Notes: a model not told the origin generated them from the letters alone. 64,000 bases of DNA from Achatina immaculata (GCA_009760885.1 CM019701.1:11677963-11741962), one strand, 5' to 3'; counted from the first letter of the stretch, positions 32,851 through 44,845 are shown. Translations and numbers: made by a program.

Positions 32851-32957
32851 ATTTCTCTCTATCTGTTTGCAGAGGTGAAGTTCTCTCTATCTATACAGGT
32901 AGGGTTGCCAGATTCTGTAACTGAAAACCCGAGACTGAAAGAGAAATGCTATTGAAA

Positions 32958-33286
32958 TAATAGTCTATTGGAATATCATCACTAATACTCTATTGGAATA
33001 TTATCTCTAATACTCCACTGGAATATCATCACTAATACTCTATTGGAATATTATCTCTAATACTCCACTGGAATATCATCACTAATACTTTATTGGAATA
33101 TCATCACTAATACTCTAGTGGTATATCATCACTAATACTTTATTGGAATATCATCACTAATACTTTATTGGAATATCATCACTAATACTCTATTGGAATA
33201 TTATCTCTAATACTCCACTGGAATATCATCACTAATACTTTATTGGAATATCATCACTAATACTTTATTGGAATATCATCACTACT
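32958..33286. repeat. 25-bp minisatellite inside the hAT element
   Basis: About 13 units with tactctattggaatatcatc; alternation with tactccactggaatattatc gives 50-bp dimers in parts. Confidence 0.92.
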
Positions 33287-33401
33287 ACTAATAAAGAATG
33301 ACATCAAAATTCCTATCTGCACTGTAGCCACAGAAGGCCGGACATTTACTTTTATCAAAACTGTTTTCTTCTAATGCATTAACGCAATTACAGAAGCAGT
33401 T

Positions 33402-33890
33402 TCAGGGTTTTACAGAACCCAGTTTCAGCACTTTTATAATCATGCCATTTTTAGGACCAAAGTGCTGAACAATCAAATGGAAAATGTTCTCGGCGTCTGT
33501 CGCAAAATCAAAATAGTGGACATTTGCTAAATCATCGCATAGCTGTTTGGTAGTGTCAGGAACTAAAATGGATTTTATTATTGCTGTTGCTTTAGTTTTC
33601 CCCAGTGCCATATTTTTTGCTGTTGTGGAATAATTAACATTTTTTAGCTTGCAAAAACACTTGCTAATGCAATCGACTGAACTGAACGACTTATGATATG
33701 TAACTGTGCGACAGCACACTGTCAATTCCGCCGCTTGGAGTGAATTTTACTGTTTAGAAGATTTGGACTGAAAATAACTGTCCAGTTGTTTAGAAGGGCT
33801 TGCATGTTTGATTTATGTTTTTCACTTGCTACGTGGTCCTTCCGCCGCGAGCAATGGCAATGTAAGACTTCAAAATTGTATGATTTATGG
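33402..33890 (-). pseudogene. hAT/BED-type transposase N-terminal relic
   Basis: On the minus strand a zinc-finger-like stretch (CHCSRR..HVASEKHKSNM) near 33800-33860 is followed, after a frameshift, by TVTYHKSFSSVDCISK, MALGKTKATAIIKSIL and a YFDFATDAENIF stretch. These resemble the start of hAT-family proteins (TVaYHtvkHh.Sf.s.DC; G.tKaTAIv.nVl; fS..tDAsn). The remaining catalytic region is absent. It agrees with the hAT ends around it. Confidence 0.65.
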
Positions 33891-34690
33891 TCTGGATCAT
33901 CATCATTACACTCCAGACATGTCCATAGGTACTCAGACCCCACCCTCCCCCCTATCAACATATCCATCAGCATCCTATGGCTGATAGTGCCTATCCTGTC
34001 TTGACTGACCAGTTGTCTTGCATGTCCAGTATGCCTTTCATTTCTGGCCGTGCCGATCAGTCCTTCCAACTCTTTCAGTCTGAGCATCGATGTAGATTCA
34101 GTGCCCTCGAAGTCCTCCACTCTGCCTATCTCTCTGAGAGCATTAGCAATGGCAGCTTGATCCAGCGGTTGTCCATCTGCGATGATGACAGAGCCAGCCA
34201 GCCAGCCTATCAGCTCTCTGATTTCCCTGGACGCCCGTGTGACCAAGGACATAGATGAAGGTGGAGCCAGCCAGTCTATCAGCTCTCTGATTTCCCTGGA
34301 CGCCCGTGTGACCAGGGACATAGATGAAGGTGGAGCCAGCCAGTCTATCAGCTCTCTGATTTCCCTGGACGCCCACGTGCCCAGGAACATAGATGAAGGT
34401 AATTCTGCTAATCGTTGATTTCTGCAATGATTCAAGCCACTGCCTGCGTACAGAACCTGCCTCGACTTTCCAGATCTTACTCATTGAATGACTTAGTATA
34501 CAGACACGGGTGTGGTCTTGTGACTCCATCCAGACGAATGCTTTCGTTACTGTCATCACCTCCATCATCATACTGCTCGTGGTCATAGCGAAGGCACCGC
34601 TGGCTTCCTGGATTGTTCTGCCCATAGAAAATGCTGTGAATGCACTCCTTTCATGTCGAAAAGAACACGGCATTTTGAAAGTACTTCATG
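33891..34690 (-). pseudogene. LINE RNase H domain relic with triplicated C-terminal motif
   Basis: The minus-strand frame gives MGRTIQEASGAFAMTTSSMM then KAFVWMESQDHTRVCILSHS, the core of a retrotransposon RNase H (with the D.q.. helix), followed by three copies of TFIYVPGHTGVQGNQRADRL. After a frameshift near 34180 the sequence continues VIIADGQPLDQAAIANALRE to SQDRIGTISHRMLMDMLIGG and LWTCLECNDDDP, the usual tail of such proteins. The normal domain has one GH.GV.GN..AD motif. Probably inserted into the hAT element. Confidence 0.8.
34181..34400 (-). repeat. 69-bp in-frame triplication of the RNase H motif
   Basis: Three 69-bp units (23 codons) each encode YVPGHTGVQGNQRADRLAG with few changes (P to L, T to V). 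The copies are nearly identical in DNA, so the duplication is younger than the element. Confidence 0.9.
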
Positions 34691-35197
34691 CAACTACTGT
34701 AACACCAGTAATATATCATGGGTTTCTCTCAACAAGGGCAATAAAGAAAAAGAAAAACTAGTCATAAATCTCAAAGAGACAACAGCCAGAAATACATTCA
34801 AGATTTTCAGAGCTACGACTTGGATAACGGTAAAACATATATTTTTTTCTCACCAAAGTGTGTAAAACTTGCAACCACTGTAGTCTCTAAGAAACAAGTA
34901 AACTGCAAAACAGTGGACAGGGAAAATATCGCCTCTTAACTGAAATAATTCTTTGATTACTAGAGTTCGTGCTTTGCCACACAGATCCTAGTTTTATGTG
35001 GGGCGGAGCTGCGAGGGAGACATGCTGTCGATAATAGAAAATGTCTCTCTCGCCAAGTCAACCGAATGAAAAACGAAGTGACATGAAACGGCACGACATA
35101 TGACCCGGTTTTAACTCCAAGACAGGGATAACAAATTTTTCACTGTATTGTTATTGATGCATTAAAATGTGTATAGCAGTTTTACTAAACCTGAAAT

Positions 35198-35200
35198 CGT

Positions 35201-35261
<61 letters not shown>

Positions 35262-35262
35262 T
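35198..35262. repeat. (GA)n microsatellite
   Basis: Nearly pure AG tract within the hAT element. Confidence 0.95.
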
Positions 35263-35374
35263 AACTCGAATGTAGAATTCTTTCATTTGAAAGGGAAAAA
35301 AAAAACAGGGCAAATAGGTGTCTGAAAAGCATTTTTTCGGGTCTGTCCCGAAAACTGGTAACTCTATGTGCAGG

Positions 35375-36298
35375 TGAAGTTCAGGCTATCTTTTGCATAG
35401 GTGAAGTTTATGTTCGTAGTCTCATTTCTTTTCTGTTTCTAAATAAAAACACAACAGAAATTATAACATTTTCTAACAATGTAAGAAGTAGTCTCTTGAA
35501 GTATGCTGTCATGAACAAACTTTATTTCTCATTTACGCATCTTTTCTTGCCCTTTTTACAGCAAAAAATAGAACATCATAAATAATTTATGAAACATCTT
35601 TAAACCACACACTCAGTAAATATTGTTGAGTATTTTAAGTCGACTTTGCTGCAGTAAGCTGTACCCTGGACTGAAGAAAGCGATGAGCAGTCCTTTGTAC
35701 TAATGGGAAGGTCACTGTGAAAAAACAAATTTGCTGAGTAATCTCTTCTTTGAGTTTTGGGAAAGATTTCTCACATGATGATGATGAAACGTTTTAGCAA
35801 TATATTTTTCATAATCACTTTCTCTGCGACAGAGGTTAAATAAAGAGAAAACTACTATGAACATAAGTGGGGGAGGGGAGGGGGTTATTATTAAGAAACA
35901 AAATTTGTAACATTATCAAGTAAGGAAGAAGAAGAAGAATGTATAGAAAATGTTTTGCTGGATTTGTTTTCCCAAAAGTCCGCCAGTGACACCGACATTT
36001 GCCAGGAGCTAGCCTGCATCTGCCGGCTCGATTTCCGGTGCAAAGATTACTTCTACATATTAATACTTTCCAAACCGGCAGCTCGTATTTTTTAACTGTG
36101 AAAGCAGGTTATTATTATCTTTCTTTCTTTCTGCCAGTTTTTGCCTACCTAATTTCCGTCACAAGATTCAAATTTTGAATAAAAGTTCAATAGAACAAGT
36201 GAAACAGGATAAGAAACTTATCTGGGGGTATGGATAACTAAAAGAACTGTTTCTTCTTCTTCGACTTATGAGCAGTGCTTGTATACAGCCAACACTGT
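35375..36298. other. Unassigned stretch
   Basis: No recognised gene; short GAAGAA run near 35930 and TCTT run near 36118. Confidence 0.4.
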
Positions 36299-37530
36299 GA
36301 TGATGTTGAGCAGTAGATATTGTGTGGGACAGGTAGGGGACGTAGATGTTGTGTGGGACAGGTAGGGGACGTAGATGTTGTGTGGGACAGGTAAGGGACG
36401 CAGATATTGTGTTTGGTAGGTTGGGGACATATATATTATATGGTGCAAGTAGGAGACGAATATATTGTGTGGAGCAGGTAGGAGAAGTAGATATTGTGTT
36501 TGACAGGTAGGGGACGTAGATGTTGTGTGGGGCAGGTAGGGAATGTAGATGTTGTGTGGGGCAGGTAGAGAATGTAGATGTTGTGTGGGGCAGGTAAGAG
36601 AAGTAGATATTGTGTTTGGCAGATTGGGGACGTATATATTATATGGGGCAAGTAGGAGACGAATATATTGTGTGGGGCAGGTAGGGGACGTAGATGTTGT
36701 GTGGGGCAGGTAGGGAATGTAGATGTTGTGTGGGGCAGGTATGGAATGTAGATGTTGTATGGGGCATGTAGGGAATGTAGATGTTGTGTGGGGCAGGTAG
36801 GGAATGTAGATATTGTGTTTGGCAGGTAGGGGACGAATATATTGTGTGGGGCAGGTAGGGGACGTAGATATTGCGTGGGTCAGGTAGGGGATGTAGATAT
36901 TTTGTGGGGGCAGGTAGGGGACGTAGATAATGTGTGCGACAGGTAGAGGACGTAGATTTTGTGTGGGACAGGTGTGGAACGTCGATACTGTGTGGGACAG
37001 GTAAGGGACGCAGATATTGTGTTTGGTAGGTTGGGGACATATATATTATATGGTGCAAGTAGGAGACGAATATATTGTGTGGAGCAGGTAGGAGAAGTAG
37101 ATATTGTGTTTGACAGGTAGGGGACGTAGATGTTGTGTGGGGCAGGTAGGGAATGTAGATGTTGTGTGGGGCAGGTAGAGAATGTAGATGTTGTGTGGGG
37201 CAGGTAAGAGAAGTAGATATTGTGTTTGGCAGATTGGGGACGTATATATTATATGGGGCAAGTAGGAGACGAATATATTGTGTGGGGCAGGTAGGGGACG
37301 TAGATGTTGTGTGGGGCAGGTAGGGAATGTAGATGTTGTGTGGGGCAGGTATGGAATGTAGATGTTGTATGGGGCATGTAGGGAATGTAGATGTTGTATG
37401 GGGCATGTAGGGAATGTAGATGTTGTGTGGGGCAGGTAGGGAATGTAGATATTGTGTTTGGCAGGTAGGGGACGAATATATTGTGTGGGGCAGGTAGGGG
37501 ACGAATATATTGTGTGGGGCAAGTAGACAT
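36299..37530. repeat. 30-bp minisatellite with 610-bp higher-order repeat
   Basis: About 41 units with ggcaggtagggaatgtagat and gttgtgtggg (30 bp). A block containing the variant gtttggtaggttggggacat at 36411 recurs at 37021, so a stretch of about 440-500 bp has been duplicated at a 610-bp distance. Open minus-strand frames across it are array products. Confidence 0.93.
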
Positions 37531-38046
37531 CTCAGTAAGAAGCTGACACCTTTGTGAGAAGCAGACATCTCAGTAAGAAGCAGACATCTCTGTAAGAAGG
37601 TGACACCTTAGTAAGAAGCAGACACCTCAGTAAGAAGCAGACATCTCAGTAAGAAGCAGACATTTCAGTAAGAAGCAGACATCTCAGTAAGAAGCTGACA
37701 CCTTTGTAAGAAGCAGACACCTCAGTAAGAAGCAGACATCTCAGTAAGAAGCTGACATTTCAGTAAGAAGCAGACATTTCAGTAAGAAGCAGACACCTTA
37801 GTAAGAAGCTGACACCTTAGTAAGAAGCTGACATCTTAGTAAGAAGCAGACATCTTAGTAAGAAGCTGACATCTTAGTAAGAAGCTGACATCTCAGTAAG
37901 AAGCTGACACCTTAGTAAGAAGCAGACATCTCAGTAAGAAGCAGACATCTTAGTAAGAAGCAGACATCTCAGTAATAAGCAGACATCTCAGTAATAAGCA
38001 GACATCTCAGTAATAAGCAGACATCTCAGTAAGAAGCAGACACCTC
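37531..38046. repeat. 19-bp minisatellite
   Basis: About 27 units of cagacatctcagtaagaag with ctgacacctt variants. Confidence 0.94.
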
Positions 38047-38540
38047 AGAATACTCATGTGACCACATGAGCGTGGGGGTAAATATCTAAGCTATAGAAGC
38101 ACATCAAGCTGTTAGAAGGATCGTTAGGATGATTTCAGACAGGGTCTTGACCAGCTCAGGCTACTGCCTCAAACAAATCCATTATCTCAACAGGACATTC
38201 ATGTTATCTTAGTTCCTACCTGAGATTGTTATGTGCAGGAAGCTAAAACGTGAAGTTTTAGTGTTACTGAAATGTGAAGTTGTAGTGTTTACTGAAATGT
38301 GAAGTTTTAGTATTTACTGACACGTGAAGATTTAGTATTATTGAAATGTGAAGTTTTAGTATTTACTGTAACGTGAAGTTTTGGTATGTACTGCAACGTG
38401 AATTTTTACTATTTACCGTAACTTTAAGTTTTATTATTTATTGTAACGTGAAGTTTTACAATTTACTGAAACGTGAAATGTTTTAGTATCTACTGTACCA
38501 TGAAGTTGTAGTATTTACTGAAACGAGAAGGTTTAGTTTT

Positions 38541-39560
38541 CAGTGAAAACAACGTCAAGTGCTGATTGGAACAGTGACCACATCCCAGTCGTAGGAAAAG
38601 TGAGAATCAGGCTAAAGAGGTTAAAGGTAGCAGCTAAAAACAAAGAACTAGATAGAAAAGATAAAGCAATACAAGAACAATATAAGACCATAGTACATAA
38701 AAGATATAATGCTATAGATAAGATTGAAACGATTGATGAACAATGGAATATGCTCAAAGACTCTATTCACCAAACATTTATCGAAATCCTACCTCCAAAT
38801 AAAAGACACGCTATACAGAGGTGGATGACAGAATAAATTTTGCAACTAATGGATCGGAGAAGAAGTCTTAAGGAAGATAAAGATGAATATGACAAAATAA
38901 ATAAAGAAATAAGACACAAATGCAATAAAGCTAAGGAGGAGTGGCTAAATAAGAAATGTAGTGAAATAGAGACACACAATCATGGAAACACAAGAGATAT
39001 GTACAAACAAATAAAAGAGGTAACAAACAAAAGGACATACCACAAGACTGGTTGCCTGAAGTCAAATGGACTTCAAATGGACAAGTAAAGAAAATGGACA
39101 GAGATGAAATAATGGCAAGATGGAGCGAATACATTAGAGAACTCTATGAGGACAATAGAAGCGAAATAGATATTCGAAATAATAATGAAGCGCCTCACAT
39201 ATTAAAAGCAGAAGTGAAAGAAGCCATCAAACACATGAATAACAACAAAGCACCAGGACCAGATAAAATCACCAAGGAAGAATTGGAAGCATTAGGAGAG
39301 CTTGGCATAGAAATAATTACCAGATTGTTGAATGACATTTATAACAGTAACTATGCCCTATCAGACCTTTTGCAATCAATTTTCATATTCCCTACCAAAG
39401 AAACAAGGTGCAGTTGAATGTGAAGACCATCGAACCATTAGTCTTATGAGCCATGTTACCAAAATCCTATTTCTTGTTGTTATGAGAAGAGTCATGAGCA
39501 AAATAAAACCAGAAATCACTGAAGAAGAGCGTGGCTTCATTGATGAAAAAGGCACAAGTA

Positions 39561-39610
<50 letters not shown>

Positions 39611-40735
39611 AACATTGATGGAAAGATCAATAGAAGTAAAGATGGACCTATACTTATGCTTCATAGACTACTGTAAAGCATTTTATAAAGTGAGACACAC
39701 AGAAATTATAAGAATGATGGAAGACATCAACATATATGGGAAAGATCTGAAACTTATCAAAAACATATACTGGCAGCAATCAGCAGCAATGAGGGTTGAG
39801 AACCAAATAGGACCATTCCAAGACATAAAACTGAGAGTGAGATAAGGATGTATTTTATCTCGTGACCTCTTCTCCTTGTACAGCGAAAACATAATGAGAA
39901 ATATAGAGAACATGACAGGAATATCAATTGGCGGGTACAACCTTAACAACTTAAGATATGCAGACGACACATTTCTGATTGCTAAAAGTGAAGGGGAGCT
40001 ACAGGCTCTTCTGGACGTCGTGGTTCGTGAAAGTAAAAGTAAAGGTCTCAGCCTGAACAAAAAGAAAACTGAAGTGATGGTCATCTAAAAGAAAGGAATA
40101 CCACCAAAATGTAACATTACCATCGATGACACACATCTGAAACAAACTGATAGATTCAGGTACTTAGGAACGATTATAACAACTGATGGGAAATGTCACA
40201 ATGAAAAAAAAGCAGACGTGCTCAGGCCAAATCAGCATTCCAGACAATGAGACACATCTTATGGAACAGATCCATATCAATGGAAACAAGATTCCGAGTA
40301 CTTAAATGTTACGTCGAGCCAATTTTGTTTTATGGGTGTGAAGCATGTACAGCCAAAAATGGAGGCCATGAAAATGTGGTTTATAAGAAGGATGTTGAAG
40401 GTACCATGGACAGCCAAGAAAACCAAATAAGAAGTCTTAAGAGAGGCTGGAGTTAAAAAGCAAATTACAGCAAAGATCAGGGGCAGACAAGCGAGATTTA
40501 TAAGACATTTCCTGAGAAGAGGAAAATTGAAACACACTATGACAAGTGGAAAAATTGAAGGAAGAAGAGACAGAGGAAGAGAGAGAGAGAGAGAGAGAAG
40601 TTACTGGATGGGCTGTCAGTATGGCTAGGAAGAAAGTCACCGGCGGATCTCATAATCAAGTCTAAAGACAGGGAATTGTGGAGAGAAATGATCGCCTACG
40701 CCACGTGGCACGACACTTGAATTGAGTTGAATTGA
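38541..40735 (+). mobile_element. LINE family C, 2.2-kb copy (longest in window)
   Basis: The plus strand covers the end of an APE-type endonuclease (TTSSADWNSDHIPVV, where the SDH motif carries the catalytic His), a linker, then reverse transcriptase. Visible RT landmarks are NNNKAPGPDKITKEELEALG (39241-39300), LYLCFIDYCKAFYKVRHTEI (39651-39710), GCILSRDLFSLYSENI (39848-39895, after a TGA), LRYADDTFLIAKSEGELQAL with the catalytic YADD (39951-40010), and RYLGTIITTDGK. The C-terminus has MWFIRRMLKVPWTAK and GKIEGRRDRGR. Stops at about 38834, 39087, 39841 and 40087 and frameshifts kill it. It sits inside the 25-bp array. Confidence 0.87.
39565..39608. repeat. (TA)n tract inside the RT frame
   Basis: About 22 TA units interrupt the LINE between GTSNAI and the region preceding MERSIEVKMDLYLC, adding YIYIY runs to the translation. 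Confidence 0.93.
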
Positions 40736-41737
40736 ACTGAAGTTTTAGTATGTGCTGTAACGTGAAGTTTAAGTATTTACTGAAACGTGAAGTTTTAGTG
40801 TTTACTGTAACATGAAGTTCTAGTATTTACTGAAACTGTAAGTTTTAGTATTTACTGTAACGTGAAGTTTTAGTATTTACTGTAACGTGAAATTTTAGTA
40901 TTTACAGTAACGTGCAGTTTTATTACTTACTGTAACATGAAGTTTTAGTGTTTACTGTATCGTGAAGTTTTAGTATTTACTGAAACTGTAAGTTTTAGTA
41001 TTTTTTGTAGCATGACGTTTTAGTATTTACTGCAACGTGAAGTTTAAGTATTTGCTGAATCTTGAGGTTTTAGTATTTACTGTAACTTGAAGTTTTAGTA
41101 TTTACTGTAAACTGAAGTTCTAGTATTTAATGTAACCTGAAGCTTTAGTATTTACTGTAACGTGAAGTTTTAGTATTTACTATAACGTGAAGATTTAGTA
41201 TATACTGTAACGCGAAGTTTTATTACTTACTGCAACATGAACTTTAGTATTTAGTGTAAGGTGAAGTTTTAGCATTTACTGAAACTGGAATTTTAGAATT
41301 TACTGTAACGCGAAGTTTAAGTATTTACTGAAACGTGAAGTTTTAGTACTTACTGTAACATCAGGTTTTAGTATTTACTGTATCGTGAAGTTTTAGCATT
41401 TACTGTAACGTGAAGTTTTAGTATTTACTGTAAATTGAAGTCTTAGCATTTACTGTAACTTGAAGTTTTAGTATTTACTGTAAATTGAAGTTTTAGTATT
41501 TACTGTAACTGGAAGTTTTATTAATTACTGTAACTTGTAGTTTTAATATTTACTGTAACTTGTAGTTTTAGTATTTACTGTAATGTGAAATTTTAGTATT
41601 TACTGTAACTGCTTAATTTTAGTTTTAGCGTGTGCCAGGTTATAGAGCAGAGCTCTCCAGTCTTTTTTACCATTACAAGCTCTCAGTAGACTACGCAGTT
41701 ATGTCCTTAGATCCCCTTTTACCGGATGGCGAGATCA

Positions 41738-41768
41738 TCATCAATCATCATCATCATCATCATCATCG

Positions 41769-41805
<37 letters not shown>
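41738..41805. repeat. (CAT)n microsatellite, LINE tail
   Basis: ATC/CAT triplets with one CGT interruption. It adjoins the 3' end of the minus-strand LINE to its right, so it is probably the 3' tail of that LINE. Confidence 0.92.
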
Positions 41806-41806
<1 letters not shown>

Positions 41807-42150
41807 GCCTTTCACTCCCTTGAGAGCACAGGCCACAGATAAAGGCTCTCCAGTCATCCCTGTTCTTGGAATTATTCTCTGCTTCCTTCCATGTGTATCC
41901 ATTGTCTCTGAGCACTGTCATAATTTCTCTTCTCTAAGTAAGTCTAGATCTTCCTCGTTTTCTATTTCCTTGAAGATTCCATGTCAGTGCCTGTCTTGCT
42001 ATGCTGGTGTCGGGTTTTCTCAGAGTGCAGCCAATCCATCTCCACTTTCCAGATATGATTTATATCTTCATAGGTTCTTGGCCTGCCCTTTCCCAGACCT
42101 CCTCGTTCCTGATCTTGTCCTGCCACTTAATGTTTAAAATCCTCCTCATG
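41806..42150 (-). pseudogene. LINE C-terminal fragment, family E
   Basis: The minus strand gives ILNIKWQDKIRNEEVWERAG QEP, then after frameshifts KWRWIGCTLRKPD, a RQALTWNLQG segment, and WRAFICGLCSQGS at the end. This is the standard C-terminal order of a non-LTR reverse transcriptase protein. 5' truncated, with an ATG-triplet tail. Confidence 0.75.
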
Positions 42151-42424
42151 CAGTACCATATCGAAATCCAGGGACAGTGAGAGGGGAGACCAGTCAGTGC
42201 CTCGCTCCGAGGTCCAGCATAGCTTCCCTTGTTTTGAGGGAGGGTGGGGTAGGGCAGACGGTTTCTTCTGTTTTTAAGAGGGGGAGGGCGGCATAGTGGA
42301 TGACAACAGAATCGCTGATCGATAGGTTTCGGGGAGAGGGAGGGGGTGGAATAGTTTTGCGCCACCTTCAAAAATTCATCTGGGAGGCCCTGCCCCTCAC
42401 ATTTGACTTACACACAGCATAAGC
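42151..42424. other. Unassigned stretch
   Basis: G/C-rich sequence with several GGGAGGG tracts; no gene recognised. Confidence 0.4.
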
Positions 42425-42785
42425 GATATGGATACTCCTGTTATAGACCTACTGTTATAGAGCTCCTATTATAGAGCTCTTATTGTAGAACTCCTGTTAT
42501 AGAGCTCCTGTCATAGACCTACTGTTATAGAGCTCCTATTATAGAGCTCTTATTGTAGAACTCCTGTTATAGAGCTCCTGTCATAGACCTACTGTTATAG
42601 AGCTCCTATTATAGAGCTCTTATTGTAGAACTCCTGTTATAGAGCTCCTGTCATAGACCTGCTGTTATAGAACCTGTTATGGAGCTTCTGTTATAGAGCT
42701 CCTATTATAGAGCTCATGTTATAAAACTCCTATTATAGAGCTCCTGTTCTAGAGCTTCTGTTATGGAGCTCCTATTATAGAACAA
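42425..42785. repeat. 14-bp minisatellite with 70-bp higher-order unit
   Basis: Basic unit gttatagagctcct. A five-unit block beginning tagacctactgttatagagc recurs at 70-bp spacing (42443, 42513, 42583). Many SacI-type gagctc palindromes. Confidence 0.93.
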
Positions 42786-43135
42786 AATACAGCCACACGG
42801 AATGAATACAAATGATGACATTTTATCCATTCTCATGTTGAAGAAATAAGTGAAAAAAATGAACAAACTCTATGTAAATGTGCGAAATTTGATATACAAA
42901 TTTGTAAACGATATTACTTGCCAGTTTGTCAGCTTTCGCCACAAGAAAAAAAACAACATAATGAATATAATAAAATAGAAGCCCTGTTATTCGAGGACAA
43001 AATGACCAGATTAAGCAATTTCCTGTCCTTAAAAAAAGTGTCTGACAGTTATCGTAGCAGTCTTCTTCAACATTTTAATATTCATCTTCATCTTATTTTG
43101 CCTCATTTTTGTTTTCGTTGAAATGAGTATCGAGT
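42786..43135. other. Unassigned stretch
   Basis: Nothing recognised. Confidence 0.35.
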
Positions 43136-43139
43136 GTTT

Positions 43140-43315
43140 TACAGATCTATAGATTATTTTCTCTCTGTCCAGGGTATTTGTATTATTTTTCTCTCTGTCC
43201 AGGGTATTTGTATTATTTTTCTCTCTGTCCAGGATATTTGTATTATTTTTCTCTCTGTCCAGGGTATTTGTATTATTTTTCTCTCTGTCCAGGGTATTTG
43301 TGGCATTTTTCTCCA
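43140..43315. repeat. 30-bp minisatellite
   Basis: Five to six units of ctctctgtccagggtatttg plus tattattttt. Confidence 0.95.
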
Positions 43316-43411
43316 AAGCCACGTCTCTGTAGAGAGGAACCTGCCCTGTTACCAAGTGCACCCACAGGTTGGCAAGTGGCAGAATCATGTCGTTAAAATG
43401 TTCTGATTGAT

Positions 43412-43785
43412 CATCATCATCATCATCATGTGCCGTGCCGACTGGCGTTGGCTATTATGCTTCTCCAGAGTACACGATCCTTCATGCAGGCCATCAGCTC
43501 AGTTGATGATCTCCTCTCACACCATCCCGTCAGACTGTCCAGTATCATTTCTCTTGGTCTTCCTCTTGATCTTCTTCCTTCTATTTTTCCTGTTGTTATA
43601 ATATTTTCAATGCCCCCTCTTCTCATTGCATGTCCTATGAAAGTACATTGTCTCTCTCTTATCTTTTTGACAAGGTTTTTTGTCTCTCCAGCTCTTCTCC
43701 TACATTCTTCATTAGTTATTTTTGCTGTCCAGGGGATTCGCAACATTCTTCTAATAAATCTGATTGATACTGTCTTATAATTCTG
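43412..43785 (-). mobile_element. LINE family C 3' end, copy 2
   Basis: The minus strand encodes MLRIPWTAKITNEECRRRAG, KIRERQCTFIGHAMRRGG, GKIEGRRSRGRPREMILDSL and a final WRSIIANASRHGT before the stop at 43426. The tail is (ATG)n at 43412-43428. Close to the copies at 54243-54715 and 56379-56851 and related to 38541-40735. Confidence 0.85.
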
Positions 43786-43844
43786 AATCTTGAACGATGG
43801 CGATTGTCACGAATACCACACTGTGGTTGTTTTATTGTTTCACT

Positions 43845-44105
43845 CTGGGTGTCTGAGTGGCGAAGTGGTTAGTGCACTAGTCTCTCATGGCGAAGGTCGG
43901 GGGTTCGAATCCGGCCGGAGGCACCCCAGTCACCCAGCTGTAGAAATGGGTACCCGACTTCTTCTGGAGTTGGGGAAGGAAAGGCGGTCAGGCGTGATAC
44001 TGACCTTATCACCCTCTAGTGTGCTGACAGGTCAAGGAAAATATGGGCACTAACACCATATCTCTATGTGCCTCTAAGGCATGACAGGATTACCTTTACC
44101 TTTTA
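43845..44105 (+). mobile_element. tRNA-derived SINE, family 1, copy 2 (intact)
   Basis: Polymerase III A box tggcgaagtgg (43858-43868) and B box ggttcgaatcc (43902-43912) are spaced as in tRNA. The ends ggtgtct and aggcacc of the tRNA-like head can pair as an acceptor stem. A central core gtagaaatgggtacccgact and a tail ending tacctttaccttttaac follow. The same layout is seen in the interrupted copy at 3691-4088. Confidence 0.87.
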
Positions 44106-44845
44106 ACTTTACCTTATTGTTCTAACGCACTTTCATATAGCACTCTTGATTGCCTGTCATGTTTTATATTGTATTACAGACAAAGCTTACACATGGTCAC
44201 TTAATAACATTCTTGCCGCATATTTTGTTTTGAATATAATACTGTAGATGTCACTGTCACACTGCACTATCACTGCTTGTCAATATCACTATATTTTATA
44301 AGACGAATGAGTTGTAATGTTCTGTAAACTGAATAGACTGTACTTGAAACACTTGATGACAATTAACGTCATCATCAATCGACGAGGCGTTCAAGAACTA
44401 TGATGTTCTCAGACAAATACAACTTGAAAATAAGACTTTGATGATCAGGTTCAAAGATAAAAGTGTATTTACGTGTAACCTACCTGGCGATCAAATACAC
44501 TCTCATAAGAAGAAGTAAAAGCTTAATTCATTACTTTGATACGCATCTAGATCACAACGATGATTTCGTCCTTTAGTTTCTTACTAATGTATAGTCACTA
44601 TTCATTTCTCTTCTCAGTTGTAGTCTATCATTCTGATTCAGACTCTTGCATGGTTCCGACTGGTTGTAATTCATTATCTTTCCACGCCACTTCTCTTCCA
44701 AATCTCAAACGAATTTTCTCTCTAGTCTCTGTTGAGCTGTATCTTATTGAAAAGCCTTTCAGAAAAAGCAGAAAAGGCCTCATGCTGGCTGTGGAGCATG
44801 CGAAACAAACATTGAGAACATAATTTCGTTTGTCACTACCAATAC
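44106..44845. other. Unassigned stretch
   Basis: No recognised gene. An 87-codon plus frame at 44560-44823 begins hydrophobic (ISSFSFLLMYSHYSFLFSVV) but has no domain or splice context. Confidence 0.4.

Larger units (their letters stand above)
32900..35366 (-). mobile_element. hAT-type DNA transposon with nested insertion
   Basis: Terminal inverted repeats tagggttgccag (32900-32911) and ctggtaactcta (35355-35366) match at 10 of 12 positions and continue loosely inward (accaGTTTTCGGG against aaaacccgag). Eight-bp flanks tatacagg (32892-32899) and tgtgcagg (35367-35374) agree at six positions, the differences being transitions; 8-bp target duplications are the hAT hallmark. It contains a hAT/BED transposase relic (33402-33890), a 25-bp array, and a LINE RNase H relic. 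It is about 2.47 kb and inactive. Confidence 0.8.
38230..41620. repeat. 25-bp minisatellite, split by a LINE
   Basis: Units tgaagttttagtatttactg plus taacg. About 12 units lie at 38230-38540 and about 35 at 40736-41620; in between sits a 2.2-kb LINE. Confidence 0.93.

Noticed and set aside
36639..37568. 309-codon minus frame with PTCPTQHLHSLPAPHNIY repeats, resembling a proline-rich protein
   Set aside because: The 30-bp array is open in the minus direction. No signal peptide or unique region of any size.
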